From Flectobacillus roseus (lineage in GTDB: Bacteria; Bacteroidota; Bacteroidia; Cytophagales; Spirosomataceae): DNA of 64,000 nucleotides. Location of the stretch: the NCBI RefSeq assembly GCF_030056665.1, contig NZ_JASHIG010000009.1; one strand, written 5' to 3'. The notes under the pieces were generated by a model. The model saw only the letters and a program-made list of their open reading frames with translations, made no database searches and was not told the DNA's origin. The stretch's first letter is position 1, and each line of letters begins with the position of its first letter. Positions 53,892-62,769 of this stretch are shown here, piece by piece. A program made the position numbers and the translations under genes.

Positions 53892-55178
53892 TTACTCAAC
53901 ATAAAGAACCAAACCTTTTAGATAACTTCCTTCTGGATGGAAGAAATTAACAGGGTGGTCTGATGGTTGCGTCAAATGGTGTAATACTCTCACTTGTCGC
54001 CCAGCCTCTAACGCTGCTGATACAACTGTATTGTAAAACAATTCTCTATCTACTACTTGTGAGCATGAGAACGTAAACAAAATGCCACCTTTGCCCAAAC
54101 GCTTAAAACCTTCCATATTCAAACGCTTATAACCTTGCACTGCACGGTGGCGAGCATCCATACTTTTCGCATACGCAGGAGGGTCAAGAACAATCAAGTC
54201 ATAAAATTGGTCGTTTGCTTTCAGATATTTCATAACATCTTCAGCATAAGCCTCATGATTATTGGCGTTTTTGTCTCCAAAGTTTGCTTCTACGTTCTGA
54301 TTTACCAAGTCAATGGCTTTTTGTGAAACGTCCACCGAGTGAACCAAAGTTGCTCCTTCGTTGAGTGCATAAATTGAAAAGCCACCAGAATAACAGAACG
54401 AGTTTAACACTTTGCGATCTTTCGCATAACGAGCCAATAAAGCTCGGTTATCACGCTGATCAAGGAAGAAACCAGTTTTTTGCCCAGTTTCCCAGTTAAT
54501 CAAAAACGTATGACCATTTTCTTTGGCTGGATGAGGTACTGAACTTGTTCCGATTAAATATCCATTTTTTTGATTTGCAGCATATTGAGGAGGTAAAGTC
54601 TCTACGCTTTTATCATAAATAGCCATTAAGTTATCGCCCAACGCTCTTTTGATGGCATTTGCCAATTTATGACGCTCAAGGTGCATTCCAATGCTATGAG
54701 CTTGCAAAACTGCTACGCCATTATAAACATCCACGATTAGTCCAGGACAACCGTCACCTTCACCATGAATCAAACGGAAACAATTGGTTTGTTCAAAGTC
54801 GATTAATTTACGTACTTCAAAAGCCTTCGCCATTTTGTTAAACCAAAATTCTTCGTCAGCTTCTGTTTGTTCAAATGAAAATATTTTTACAGCAATACTT
54901 CCTTCGTGGTAATGGCCAGTAGCCAAAAAGCTACCTTCAAAATCTAATACATCTACCACCTGTCCGTCTGTTGGTTCTCCTAAAATTTGGGAAATTGCCC
55001 CCGAAAATACCCAAGGGTGAAAACGTTTTACAGGTAATTCTTTGCCTGCATTCAATACAACCGCAGGTTTATCCAAACTAAGATGACTTAAATCTGACTT
55101 TACAGCAGGTTTATTAGTCTTATGATTAGGCTGATTTTTTCTACGAAAATCGCTATTTCTTCTAAATTGATTTTTCAT
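53892..55178 (-). CDS. Class I rRNA methyltransferase, RlmI-like
   Basis: I start at ATG 55178 (MKNQFRRNSDFRRKNQ); the upstream frame to 55217 precedes a promoter box. The 428-aa protein has a basic N-terminal extension (about 1-30), a PUA domain (about 40-115: FHPWVFSGAISQILGEP) and a Rossmann SAM methyltransferase: KVLNSFCYSGGFSIYALNEGA binds SAM and LIVLDPPAYAK is the catalytic DPPAY motif. RlmI methylates a 23S rRNA cytosine in E. coli; function by homology. The extension with RRN/RRK is not usual and may bind rRNA. Confidence 0.88.
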   Translation of the reverse strand: MKNQFRRNSDFRRKNQPNHKTNKPAVKSDLSHLSLDKPAVVLNAGKELPVKRFHPWVFSGAISQILGEPTDGQVVDVLDFEGSFLATGHYHEGSIAVKIFSFEQTEADEEFWFNKMAKAFEVRKLIDFEQTNCFRLIHGEGDGCPGLIVDVYNGVAVLQAHSIGMHLERHKLANAIKRALGDNLMAIYDKSVETLPPQYAANQKNGYLIGTSSVPHPAKENGHTFLINWETGQKTGFFLDQRDNRALLARYAKDRKVLNSFCYSGGFSIYALNEGATLVHSVDVSQKAIDLVNQNVEANFGDKNANNHEAYAEDVMKYLKANDQFYDLIVLDPPAYAKSMDARHRAVQGYKRLNMEGFKRLGKGGILFTFSCSQVVDRELFYNTVVSAALEAGRQVRVLHHLTQPSDHPVNFFHPEGSYLKGLVLYVE

Positions 55179-55182
55179 AATA

Positions 55183-55190
55183 CAAAGGTA
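55183..55190 (-). promoter_or_regulatory. -7 box very close to the start of the RlmI-like gene
   Basis: On the minus strand this reads TACCTTTG, followed by TATT and ATG at 55178. The best upstream TTTG is 24 bases before, slightly long. If it is used, the mRNA would be essentially leaderless. Confidence 0.45.
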
Positions 55191-55358
55191 GAAGATAAAT
55201 TGTCTGAATTGAAGCAAAATTATAGCTCAAGTGATAGACTTGCGTAATTTTCGTGATTACGCAATAATGTTTCTAAAATACTTTTCAACTTTTAGTCTTT
55301 AGCATAATGCTTAAATCCTAATGCCGTATTTTTATCCTTATCTTCTACCAGAAATTTA

Positions 55359-56354
55359 TTATTCATTTTCGTCCCTAGCTGAAAAAATACGCTTGAGCCA
55401 CGAATTAGCTTCTTTTTTATCCGCTATTTGTAATGAATCACTCAAGTTTTGTTGAGATAAATCGTTTAAATCAGGTTGTCCTGCATCGATCCAACAAGTG
55501 TACCAAAAATCTCCAATCATTTTCACTGTTGCCTGCATTTGGCGCTCCACTTGATGATTGAGAAGATTATGATAGGTTTGACTATAGAATTGTGAATAGG
55601 TTCTTGTGTTTATCGCATTTCGTTCGTCCACACTAAATTGCTTGTTAGATGGAATATGAGTTTGTAGTGCTTTTTCAAATCTAAAAACAGAATCTAGACA
55701 AGAGTTCGCAACCCTAATATGTGCCCAAATGCGTTTTTGTGGAGATTTTACATATTCGGCTTTTCCTACAAAAAAATCATAATCCTTAGAAAAAAGCTCA
55801 GGAAGTCTTGATTCCCAGAGACCATGAATCCCAACTTGTTGTGTTTTTTGTCCATTATAATTAGAGGTAGTATGCAATGGAACATTTGAGTCGCCAATAT
55901 AATGCCCAATTTCTGCCGAACATTTTAGGATAAGCGTCAAATTCCTAGCTTCAAAAGCCTTGGTGAGACGGTATTTCATAAACTGGATATGCCACGGTAC
56001 AATACCATGCTTTTTGAGTGTATCCTCAGAATATTTTTCCACTACCTGCTCCCAGGGTTTTTGTAAATGAAAAAAAGCACTGTCACCATAATAATCTAGG
56101 TCAATAAAGTGCCGAGGAGCTTCATCTGGAATAGCATAACGCCGTTTGTCGGGGTCTACAGCATGTTCGACAATATACCCAAGATGTTTTTTATAAAAAA
56201 CAATCATTTCTGGTGGGAGTGTAAAAACTGCAAGTCGATTGATGAGTTGATGCCCAAAAAATCCCCAATGACTAACTTGGTCAGAATTAGCAGGGAAGGA
56301 GTAGCCATAAAGCATTAGAAGTAAAAAACTTCGTAGAAATAGGGTAGGTTTCAT
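55359..56354 (-). CDS. S1/P1-type nuclease or zinc-dependent phospholipase C
   Basis: A 331-aa exported protein. Signal peptide to about residue 29, then mature HWGFFGHQ: if cleaved before Trp30, Trp1 and His6 match the zinc ligands of P1 nuclease (WxxxxH). Other ligands are visible in APRHFIDLDYYG, AEIGHYIGDSNVPLH (H...D...H) and GIHGLWES. All expected trinuclear zinc ligands therefore seem present, so an active enzyme is likely. Whether it cuts single-stranded nucleic acid, nucleotides or phospholipid cannot be judged; both activities occur in the superfamily. Single gene. Confidence 0.85.
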   Translation of the reverse strand: MKPTLFLRSFLLLMLYGYSFPANSDQVSHWGFFGHQLINRLAVFTLPPEMIVFYKKHLGYIVEHAVDPDKRRYAIPDEAPRHFIDLDYYGDSAFFHLQKPWEQVVEKYSEDTLKKHGIVPWHIQFMKYRLTKAFEARNLTLILKCSAEIGHYIGDSNVPLHTTSNYNGQKTQQVGIHGLWESRLPELFSKDYDFFVGKAEYVKSPQKRIWAHIRVANSCLDSVFRFEKALQTHIPSNKQFSVDERNAINTRTYSQFYSQTYHNLLNHQVERQMQATVKMIGDFWYTCWIDAGQPDLNDLSQQNLSDSLQIADKKEANSWLKRIFSARDENE

Positions 56355-56513
56355 GTGAGAACTATCAAAATAAGATGAATAAACTGATTAAAGTTACACG
56401 GCTAATCTTGGAAATGCAATTTATTTCAACGACATTTGCACCGCAAAAATCAATTTTTCAATTAATATTGAGTATATTATTGGTAAATCTGAAAAGAAAA
56501 TACTACAATTAGG

Positions 56514-56544
56514 TTGTGGAAGTCTAACTTTTTCTGTACCTTTG
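56514..56544 (+). promoter_or_regulatory. Promoter of rpsT, TTG-N20-TACCTTTG
   Basis: TTG (56514-56516) and TACCTTTG (56537-56544), spacing 20, followed by CAC. Leader of about 35 nt before ATG 56585. This is the best promoter match in the window. Confidence 0.7.
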
Positions 56545-56584
56545 CACTTCAATTTAGAAAACCAATATTATTCGGGAAATAAAA

Positions 56585-56842
56585 ATGGCAAATCACAAAT
56601 CAGCGTTAAAAAGAATTAGAGCGAACGAAGCTAAAAGATTGCGTAACCGTTACCAACACAAGACTACTCGTACAATGGTAAAACGTTTACGTGAAACTAA
56701 CGATAAAGCAGTAGCTTCTGAACTCTATAAGAAAGTTTCTTCAGCTTTAGACAAATTGGCTAAGAAGAACATTATTCACAAAAATAAAGCTTCTAACTTG
56801 AAATCAAAGTTAGCTAAGTTGGTGAGTAAAGTAGCAGCTTAA
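56585..56842 (+). CDS. rpsT: 30S ribosomal protein S20
   Basis: An 85-aa, very basic, all-helical protein that binds 16S rRNA at the base of the small subunit. Its sequence MANHKSALKRIRANEAKRLRNR is the family signature, with typical C-terminal LAKKNIIHKNKASNLKSKLAK. Length normal. It is a single gene with its own promoter and terminator. Confidence 0.97.
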   Translation: MANHKSALKRIRANEAKRLRNRYQHKTTRTMVKRLRETNDKAVASELYKKVSSALDKLAKKNIIHKNKASNLKSKLAKLVSKVAA

Positions 56843-56866
56843 TCAGCTTCAAAATACTAAGTCTAG

Positions 56867-56898
56867 AAAGGGTCTCATTTTCGAATGAGACCCTTTTT
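56867..56898 (+). terminator. Terminator after rpsT
   Basis: AAAGGGTCTCAT pairs with ATGAGACCCTTT around TTTCGA, followed by TT; starts 25 bp past the stop. Confidence 0.9.
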
Positions 56899-56910
56899 GT
56901 ATGATTAATA

Positions 56911-57139
56911 CTAGACTATAAGCCGTAGGTATTAGGCAAAAGTGTATTCGTGATTTCATTCAATACATTTTAAATATCTAGCTTAAGGCATGTAGCTTAA
57001 GTTAAGTGGGCAAAATAAAATTTAAGATTGTTCTTTGGGCTTTCAGATAATGGCTTCCTGCTGTGGGCTTAGGGTAAAATGTATGTCCTTGGTCGTTAAA
57101 AATATTTTAACACTCTTTGCCTTGTGCCTGTTGCCTTGT
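56911..57139. repeat. About 230-bp dispersed element (R2+R2b), second copy
   Basis: Parts in the same order as 19262-19490: AAGCCGTAGGTATTAGGCAAA, GCTTAAGGCATGTAGCTTAAG, GGGCTTTCAGATAATGGCTT, TGTGGGCTTAGGG and finally a 29-base part identical to 19449-19477. It fills the spacer between rpsT and radC; only a short R3-like GCACTAATACTTAATACC follows. Confidence 0.7.
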
Positions 57140-57288
57140 CCCTAGGATAAAAACTGAAATATAATTTTGCACTAATACTTAATACCTATTGAAGTAATAG
57201 CATAAATACTAAAATTTTCAAAAAATACGACTTATTACAATACTTTTCTACATATTTACCTAAAAAAATATAGTAAATACATTCACCT

Positions 57289-57990
57289 ATGTCATCATAT
57301 TCTAGCGAACATCTCAATATCAAAGAGTGGGCGGAGGAGGACCGTCCCCGCGAAAAACTTCTCCTCAAAGGCAAATCAGCTCTTTCGGATGCCGAATTAT
57401 TAGGGATTCTGATTGGTTCTGGTATTCAAAAACTGACTGCTATCGACATTGCCAAATTGATCTTACAAGGTGTCAGCGGTGATTTGAACCAATTGGCTCG
57501 ACTGACAGTCAAAGAACTTGCTAAATTTAAAGGAATCGGCGAAGCGAAGGCAATCACGATTGTAAGTGCTTTGGAGTTGGGGCGTAGACGAAAAGACGCT
57601 GAAGTACCTAAAAGACCAAGAATTACCTCCTCCAATGATGCCTATCAAGTACTAAAGCCTTATATGCTAGACTTATCACACGAAGAATTTTGGGTGATTT
57701 TGCTTAATCGTGCTAATCAAGTAATTCGTTGTCAATGTATTAGCTCTGGTGGAGTGGCTGGAACGGTTGCCGATCCAAAATTGATTTTTAAACTTGCTTT
57801 AGAAAATCTCGCGAGTGCGATGATTTTGTCTCACAATCATCCCTCTGGGAACACTGCACCGAGTCAGGCGGATAAAGATTTGACAAAGAAAATGGTGGAA
57901 GCTGGAAAATTTTTGGATATGCCTGTCTTAGACCATTTGATTTTTACCGATAAAACGTATCTCAGTTTTGCCGATGAAGGTATGTTATAA
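57289..57990 (+). CDS. radC: RadC-family JAB/MPN domain protein
   Basis: A 233-aa protein of the RadC family. The N-terminal HhH-like part (about 1-100) is followed by the JAMM metalloprotease-like domain with E...HxH...D: VAGTVADPKLIFKLAL, LSHNHPSGNTAPSQADKDL and VLDHLIFTDKTYLSFADEG. The original DNA-repair assignment of RadC is doubtful; the activity is unknown though the metal site is intact. Its TAA stop (57988-57990) abuts the stop of the convergent minus-strand gene inside the hexamer TTATAA. Confidence 0.9.
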   Translation: MSSYSSEHLNIKEWAEEDRPREKLLLKGKSALSDAELLGILIGSGIQKLTAIDIAKLILQGVSGDLNQLARLTVKELAKFKGIGEAKAITIVSALELGRRRKDAEVPKRPRITSSNDAYQVLKPYMLDLSHEEFWVILLNRANQVIRCQCISSGGVAGTVADPKLIFKLALENLASAMILSHNHPSGNTAPSQADKDLTKKMVEAGKFLDMPVLDHLIFTDKTYLSFADEGML

Positions 57991-58479
57991 TAACCCCACA
58001 AAAGTATAAACAATGGTGGTCGAATAAGTTCGAACAGGTACTACAACTGAAATTCCCCTGATTTCATACTGAAGTGGAACTCCTGTTCTACCCAACAATC
58101 CTGAGAAAAGAGTTACGTCGGAGCTTCCGAGTAAATTATAGCTGCCAACTCCCGAAGGGCTTATGGTGGCAAGAAGCACAGGAGTTCCATCTCCTGTTTT
58201 TCGTACATACAACTCTAATCTACTATCCCAAAGTGTATCTTGTTTCTTGGCTCGAACTTCATAAGTCAGAAGTGTACTGATATTCATTAAGGATTGGTTG
58301 GTTGCGCTAGTCATATTGATGCTGTAGTCAAGCCCGGCAGTGGTAATATTACTGGCAGGTACAGTAACAGACCAAGAGGTTCCTCCTGATTGAATGGCAA
58401 TGCTTTGAGTAATGCCTTTTTGTTGAAAAACAAAAAAGAAAAGCGTAAAGAGGAGATAATATGACAGATTTTTGAGCAT
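57985..58479 (-). CDS. Small secreted subunit, last gene of the fibre operon
   Basis: A 164-aa protein with a signal peptide (MLKNLSYYLLFTLFFFVFQQKGITQ). The mature region is beta-rich: SWSVTVPASNITTAGLDYSINM, YEVRAKKQDTLWDSRLELYVRKTGDGTPVLL, and a last strand TYSTTIVYTFVGLL with alternating hydrophobic residues, as in fimbrial subunits. It differs from the two paralogous pilin-like genes, so it could be an adaptor, anchor or tip subunit. It is adjacent to the second pilin-like gene (17-bp gap) and ends at the radC stop. The role is inferred from context only. Confidence 0.65.
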   Translation of the reverse strand: MLKNLSYYLLFTLFFFVFQQKGITQSIAIQSGGTSWSVTVPASNITTAGLDYSINMTSATNQSLMNISTLLTYEVRAKKQDTLWDSRLELYVRKTGDGTPVLLATISPSGVGSYNLLGSSDVTLFSGLLGRTGVPLQYEIRGISVVVPVRTYSTTIVYTFVGLL

Positions 58480-58496
58480 ATACTGAAACTTTTTCT

Positions 58497-59030
58497 TTAA
58501 TTATCGACCATCGTATAGGTTACTGAAAATGAGCTTGTTCCTGAGCGTAATAGTTGATAGTTACTCACACTTAAAGAGTAGGTGAGGTTGTATCCTGTGT
58601 TTGAGCCACTTCCTGTGTAAGCGCCACCAATATTGTTAATAATTGTATTGCTAGATGTTGATAAGGTAACTGTGCCTGATGACGAACCAACTGTCCCTGT
58701 GCTTGTTACGGCTGTTCCTGCGAGTACAGTGAGTTGTAAGCCACTTGGGACTGTGCCTCCCGAAATTTGTGCTGTGATTCTTCTAGAGGCACTCGGGGCT
58801 ACGGCTGAGCTGAAATTAAGCCATTTGCTCGTATTTGTCAAAGTAGTGATAGCGCCACCTGCAGTAGATGGTGTTGAAAAACTAAATGAAATTGAGTTGC
58901 TATTGGGGCTTAATTTTAGTAATGCCACAGAGTTTAGGGTAATGCCCACTGATACAGTTGATTGGGCATTAATTTGCTCACTTAGGATTAATAAAATCAA
59001 TATTCTAGCAAATAACAGCAATTTCATCAT
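58497..59030 (-). CDS. Pilin-like secreted subunit 2
   Basis: A 177-aa protein: signal peptide to about residue 23 (INAQ), then STVSVGITLNSVALLKLSPNS, with an alternating hydrophobic N-terminal strand like a donor strand. Its C-terminus LLRSGTSSFSVTYTMVDN closely matches IRSGTSSITVTYTLADN of the gene at 62770. Also shared: FSTPSTAGG versus FTAPSTAGD, and NLTYSLSVSNYQ versus NLTYSIATTSASAYQ. The two are clear paralogs, low in charge and rich in Ser, Thr and Gly, like DUF4402-type or spore-coat-U-type fibre proteins. It lies directly after the barrel gene (53-bp gap). Confidence 0.75.
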   Translation of the reverse strand: MMKLLLFARILILLILSEQINAQSTVSVGITLNSVALLKLSPNSNSISFSFSTPSTAGGAITTLTNTSKWLNFSSAVAPSASRRITAQISGGTVPSGLQLTVLAGTAVTSTGTVGSSSGTVTLSTSSNTIINNIGGAYTGSGSNTGYNLTYSLSVSNYQLLRSGTSSFSVTYTMVDN

Positions 59031-59083
59031 GTAGGCTTTTCGTTTTTACCCATGTTGGCTTCAATTATCTCATGGGGTATTCT

Positions 59084-61834
59084 TTATGGATTTTTATTAT
59101 GTAATTTTATCTGAAAACTTTTACTACCATATACCAATTTTCGCTGAAGTGACTGTAACCCAATGGCGATATCAACGGTTTTGCTTGGATTTACTTGGAC
59201 ATTCTGATTGGCATCTATTAATTGAAATGTATTTTGATTGTTGACAAGCCATGCCGATAAATTCCAAGAACCAGGGATTACATCACTAAAACTAAATTCA
59301 CCAAGGGCATTTACTTTGGTAGTAATAGAGCCTTGGTCATTTTGTATTTTAATAAAGATAGTAGGAAATACCAGTGTGCTATCTATTTTTTTGTTGCCAT
59401 TTTGGTCTACCAGTTGAATTATACCATTGATAATACCCGTTCTGGCAATCGCTACTTTTAACGTATGAACACTATCATTCTTTACTTGGACTTCTATCGG
59501 ACCACGAGGGGTTATCGCAACATTAAAAAAGTTAGGATTGGGTTCTACTCTGAAAAGATATTTGTCAGGAATGATTTTGTTAAAAGTAAACTTGCCATTG
59601 GCATCTGTTAATACCTTTTTCTCACCTAAAGATACCATGACATTCCCTACCGAAAGCGTGTTGTCATTGCTACTCAATTGACCTATTACTGTACCTTGGC
59701 GTTTATCTTTTGCCAAAGGTAAATTCAGTTTTAGGGTATATTTTAACGAAAAATAAATAGCATCTCGGTTGATATTTCCAAGATTAATTGCTTGAGGGAT
59801 AAAAGATTGACCAACAATTAGACTAAAGGCATGATGCTTGAAATCGAGATTGAGGTTTCCTGACAAAAAACTTTGTGTTTGAACAAATGCATCAGGCGTA
59901 AAGTTGTTTCGATAAGTCGCCATTGCATTGAGCCATGGACGAATGTTAAGTCTGAAAGAGCCACCATAGAAATAGTAATTTGTATTACTGTTGGTCGCCG
60001 AATATTTACTCGTGTAAAGATGTTCAAAAATACCTCCTAGCCAAAGCGAAGGAATTAGCCTGATTTGAGGATTTATAGCATTGGAAAAAGAGGTTTTAAT
60101 TATATTTTCATCATTGGGAACCAACAAATTTTCGGCATTACCCCATCTGCCATTGTAAGAGAGCGCAAATTTTTCCCCGTTGTAATCATAGCCTAGCCCG
60201 CCAAAGGATTCTCTGTAATAGAAAGATTTTGGCTCTAATCTATCTTCTCTTTCAAGAATATTATAACTCAGTCGCAACATACTTCGATAGTTGAATCGAT
60301 AATTCAACTGCCCAATCAGGCTTTTGAGATAGGGCGAAGAATTATATACAAGCAGGTCGAAAGAAGGATTTATTCTAGTGAGATTATGACTTATCCCCAA
60401 AGAAAGATAGTTGTTGATGGTAAAATTAATGGAATTGAAAGTCTGCCAGCCACTTTTATAAAATCCGTAAAAATTTTTGCCTGCATAAATCAAATTACTC
60501 GAAATCGCTATCCATTTATTATACCAATTAAAATTATTCTGAATCGCATAATCTGTTCCATTGTTAGAAATACTTTGTGCCAACTCTGTTTCCCAATGAA
60601 TCTTGGCAGTCGTAATACTAGAAAAAAGATTCAAGACATTAGCATCAAAAGATTGATTTCTGAGCAACACGCCTTTTCGTTGATAGCCAGCGGTAATAAA
60701 ATTGTTTTTTGAATAATACCAAGATATATTACCTCCCAATTGATAGTTGAGGTCAGATTCAAAACGAGGTTTGGCATAATAAAGACTTGACCCAATTGCT
60801 CCATTTCGCCAATCTATTTTTGCGCCTCTACTAAATCGACCAAATTCTAATAAATTAGTAAGCCTTAAATTATAATCACCTACTTGTACTGATAGATTTC
60901 TTTTGAAATCATATTTCATGGAATAAATCTCATACGAACCAATCATAGGAATTTGAAATTGGTTGGGTCCATGCGCGGTAAAATCAATATAGTGCTTATT
61001 GGAAAGGTCTAAGAATCCTTTCCCTCTTACGTCAAATTGGTAAGCAGAAGTCGACAAATCACCCTGCTTTGTGCCAATATAAACGCCACCAATTTCTAGG
61101 GGAAACTTGAGCCACGAATTATCTTCCTTGCGAGTGGTTCCATATACAGGAATGGATACAACGCTAATAATTGAAGTGTCTTTCGTTTTAAGTGATAGAA
61201 TCGGATTATAATTCCAGTTTCCTTGGTTGGTGGATTGAATAACATGCCTTGTAAAAATGGTGAAGCTTTCATTCGCTCCAATTGGCACATCGAGGGTATC
61301 TTTTTGACTAAATATTTTACCTTGATTTAAGCCAATTGTTGCTTTTTCAGGAATATTACCCGCATTCTGAATGGAGAATGAAATATTCAGTGTATCTCCT
61401 TCTTTGGCAAATTCAGGAAGATTGATCGGCGTAATTATCAATTGATGAACCTTTCTGATGGTAATGGGAAAATTCGCAATAGATTGTTTTTGTGACTGAA
61501 ATACAAAATAATAAGGGCGAATCGCTACTTTATTCGGACATACCATCGTTTGAACAAACCTGCTTGTACTATCATTGATAGGAATTTGCTTGGTCAAAAT
61601 CGTTGCCCAATTGGGTGGCGCTATTAACTGAATAGGCACAATTCCTTGTTTTAGAGGATGCTTGATATCACAAAAAACAGTGAAGTGCTCGCCTGGAGAA
61701 ATATCCGAAGGGTATTTTAATTGCTGAATTTTGGGCAATGTTTGTCCCTGTGCTTTTGTGAAAGCACCGAATATCTCTACTGCTAGACATAGAATAAAGA
61801 TTTTTGGGGATAATATGTACTTGAGGGAACACAT
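59084..61834 (-). CDS. Usher-like outer-membrane barrel with flanking Ig-like domains
   Basis: A 916-aa protein. Signal peptide (about 1-30), N-terminal Ig-like domains (about 35-235), then a long stretch of alternating amphipathic strands (about 245-705) rich in aromatic residues, typical of a big outer-membrane barrel. Two C-terminal beta-sandwich domains follow (about 713-800 TVIGQLSSNDNTLSVGNVMVS and 800-895 IINGIIQLVDQNGNKKIDS) of CarboxypepD-reg/SdrD-B type. The barrel start contains LSVQVGDYNLRLTNLL and EFGRFSRGAKIDWRNG, similar in layout to the GD..T..F...FRG strand of fimbrial ushers. Usher-like export of the neighbouring subunits is my inference; alternatives are a surface adhesin or an unrelated porin. 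The start ATG lies 18 bp after the chaperone-like stop. Confidence 0.7.
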   Translation of the reverse strand: MCSLKYILSPKIFILCLAVEIFGAFTKAQGQTLPKIQQLKYPSDISPGEHFTVFCDIKHPLKQGIVPIQLIAPPNWATILTKQIPINDSTSRFVQTMVCPNKVAIRPYYFVFQSQKQSIANFPITIRKVHQLIITPINLPEFAKEGDTLNISFSIQNAGNIPEKATIGLNQGKIFSQKDTLDVPIGANESFTIFTRHVIQSTNQGNWNYNPILSLKTKDTSIISVVSIPVYGTTRKEDNSWLKFPLEIGGVYIGTKQGDLSTSAYQFDVRGKGFLDLSNKHYIDFTAHGPNQFQIPMIGSYEIYSMKYDFKRNLSVQVGDYNLRLTNLLEFGRFSRGAKIDWRNGAIGSSLYYAKPRFESDLNYQLGGNISWYYSKNNFITAGYQRKGVLLRNQSFDANVLNLFSSITTAKIHWETELAQSISNNGTDYAIQNNFNWYNKWIAISSNLIYAGKNFYGFYKSGWQTFNSINFTINNYLSLGISHNLTRINPSFDLLVYNSSPYLKSLIGQLNYRFNYRSMLRLSYNILEREDRLEPKSFYYRESFGGLGYDYNGEKFALSYNGRWGNAENLLVPNDENIIKTSFSNAINPQIRLIPSLWLGGIFEHLYTSKYSATNSNTNYYFYGGSFRLNIRPWLNAMATYRNNFTPDAFVQTQSFLSGNLNLDFKHHAFSLIVGQSFIPQAINLGNINRDAIYFSLKYTLKLNLPLAKDKRQGTVIGQLSSNDNTLSVGNVMVSLGEKKVLTDANGKFTFNKIIPDKYLFRVEPNPNFFNVAITPRGPIEVQVKNDSVHTLKVAIARTGIINGIIQLVDQNGNKKIDSTLVFPTIFIKIQNDQGSITTKVNALGEFSFSDVIPGSWNLSAWLVNNQNTFQLIDANQNVQVNPSKTVDIAIGLQSLQRKLVYGSKSFQIKLHNKNP

Positions 61835-61852
61835 TGATCAACCTAGGCTACC

Positions 61853-62656
61853 TTACTCGATAGATAGTTCAAGATTGGAGGCAAATAAATCTGTGCCGTT
61901 ATCGGCAATCAAAATTCCTTCGTACTTTCCTTTCGGGAGTCCTACAATATCTACTTCGAAGGTATTGCATTTGTCTTGGTAAATTCTTCTAGACAAACTT
62001 TCAAATACCTTTATTTTTTCACCTTTGTCATTATAAATCTCTAATGAAACCTTTGTTTTAGCCGAAAAACGTCCTTCATTTTTGAGTGAGACAATTACCT
62101 GACTATTTGAAACCTGCTGTTTTTTAGCATTATAGCGAACATCCAAGAAAGATAATTTCGGGCTTTCAAAGGCGCCTTTGTTCGCAATGACCTGAATAGC
62201 GTATCTCACCTTTGAGTTGATACTTACCCCCGAAGGGTCGTTACTAGTAATAGGGTCGGCAGCCTCAATCATGATAACCGACCAGTAACTTCCATTTGGA
62301 GAGCTTTGTGGCAATGCTACCGAATAGGGCAAATCAAATTCTTCTTTAGGCGCGAGTATTTTCTCAGATAATGGCGTTGTGAGATAACGTGCTAACGAAT
62401 ACGAGTGTGTTGGTGTGTTGGCAAAATTAGATTCCTGACCACAAGCAAGTAAATACTCTTGTTTATAAAATAGCACTTTTATTGGAGTCTCGGCATCATT
62501 TTTTAGTTTTATGACTCCTTTTACTTGAGCAGATTCTCCCAAAATGGCGTGTTCATGGGTGAGTCCGTTCAAAATTAAAATATTTGAAAATCCAGTTAAG
62601 GAAGAGAAAATAATCGCCCAGCACAAAGCCCACTTAATGAGTTGATTCATAAGCAT
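61853..62656 (-). CDS. Periplasmic chaperone-like protein with two Ig-like domains
   Basis: A 267-aa exported protein. Signal peptide to about residue 24, then two Ig-like domains: 25-160 (HAILGESAQVKGVIKLKNDAE, ending SPNGSYWSVIMIEAADP) and 165-267 (RYNAKKQQVSNSQVIVSLKNEGRFSAKT and SLEIYNDKGEKIKVF). The NGSYWSVIMIE strand recalls the G1 strand of PapD-type chaperones and the corresponding strand of WxL-associated DUF916 proteins. A Cys pair (about 52, 195) may exist. It sits between the first pilin-like gene and the barrel, the standard chaperone position in chaperone-usher operons. Confidence 0.65.
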   Translation of the reverse strand: MLMNQLIKWALCWAIIFSSLTGFSNILILNGLTHEHAILGESAQVKGVIKLKNDAETPIKVLFYKQEYLLACGQESNFANTPTHSYSLARYLTTPLSEKILAPKEEFDLPYSVALPQSSPNGSYWSVIMIEAADPITSNDPSGVSINSKVRYAIQVIANKGAFESPKLSFLDVRYNAKKQQVSNSQVIVSLKNEGRFSAKTKVSLEIYNDKGEKIKVFESLSRRIYQDKCNTFEVDIVGLPKGKYEGILIADNGTDLFASNLELSIE

Positions 62657-62685
62657 AATAAATTAACACGGGTACGGAGAATCAA

Positions 62686-62740
62686 CCGTATCCTAAAGTA
62701 TAAGCTATGACCAAGCAAGCTTCTTTTCTTTAAGATACGG
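62686..62740 (-). other. Intercistronic hairpin between pilin-like 1 and chaperone-like gene
   Basis: CCGTATCCTAAAG (62686-62698) is complementary to CTTTAAGATACGG (62728-62740) with one mismatch and a 29-base loop. Such a stem may stabilise or partly terminate the first-gene message, giving more subunit than chaperone. No T run. Confidence 0.5.
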
Positions 62741-62769
62741 TAGTTGAATGTCAAAGAGTTTAGATACTT

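Noticed and set aside
59818..60712. Antisense frames within the usher-like gene
   Set aside because: Short, overlapping a long intact frame with clear signal peptide and domain structure.
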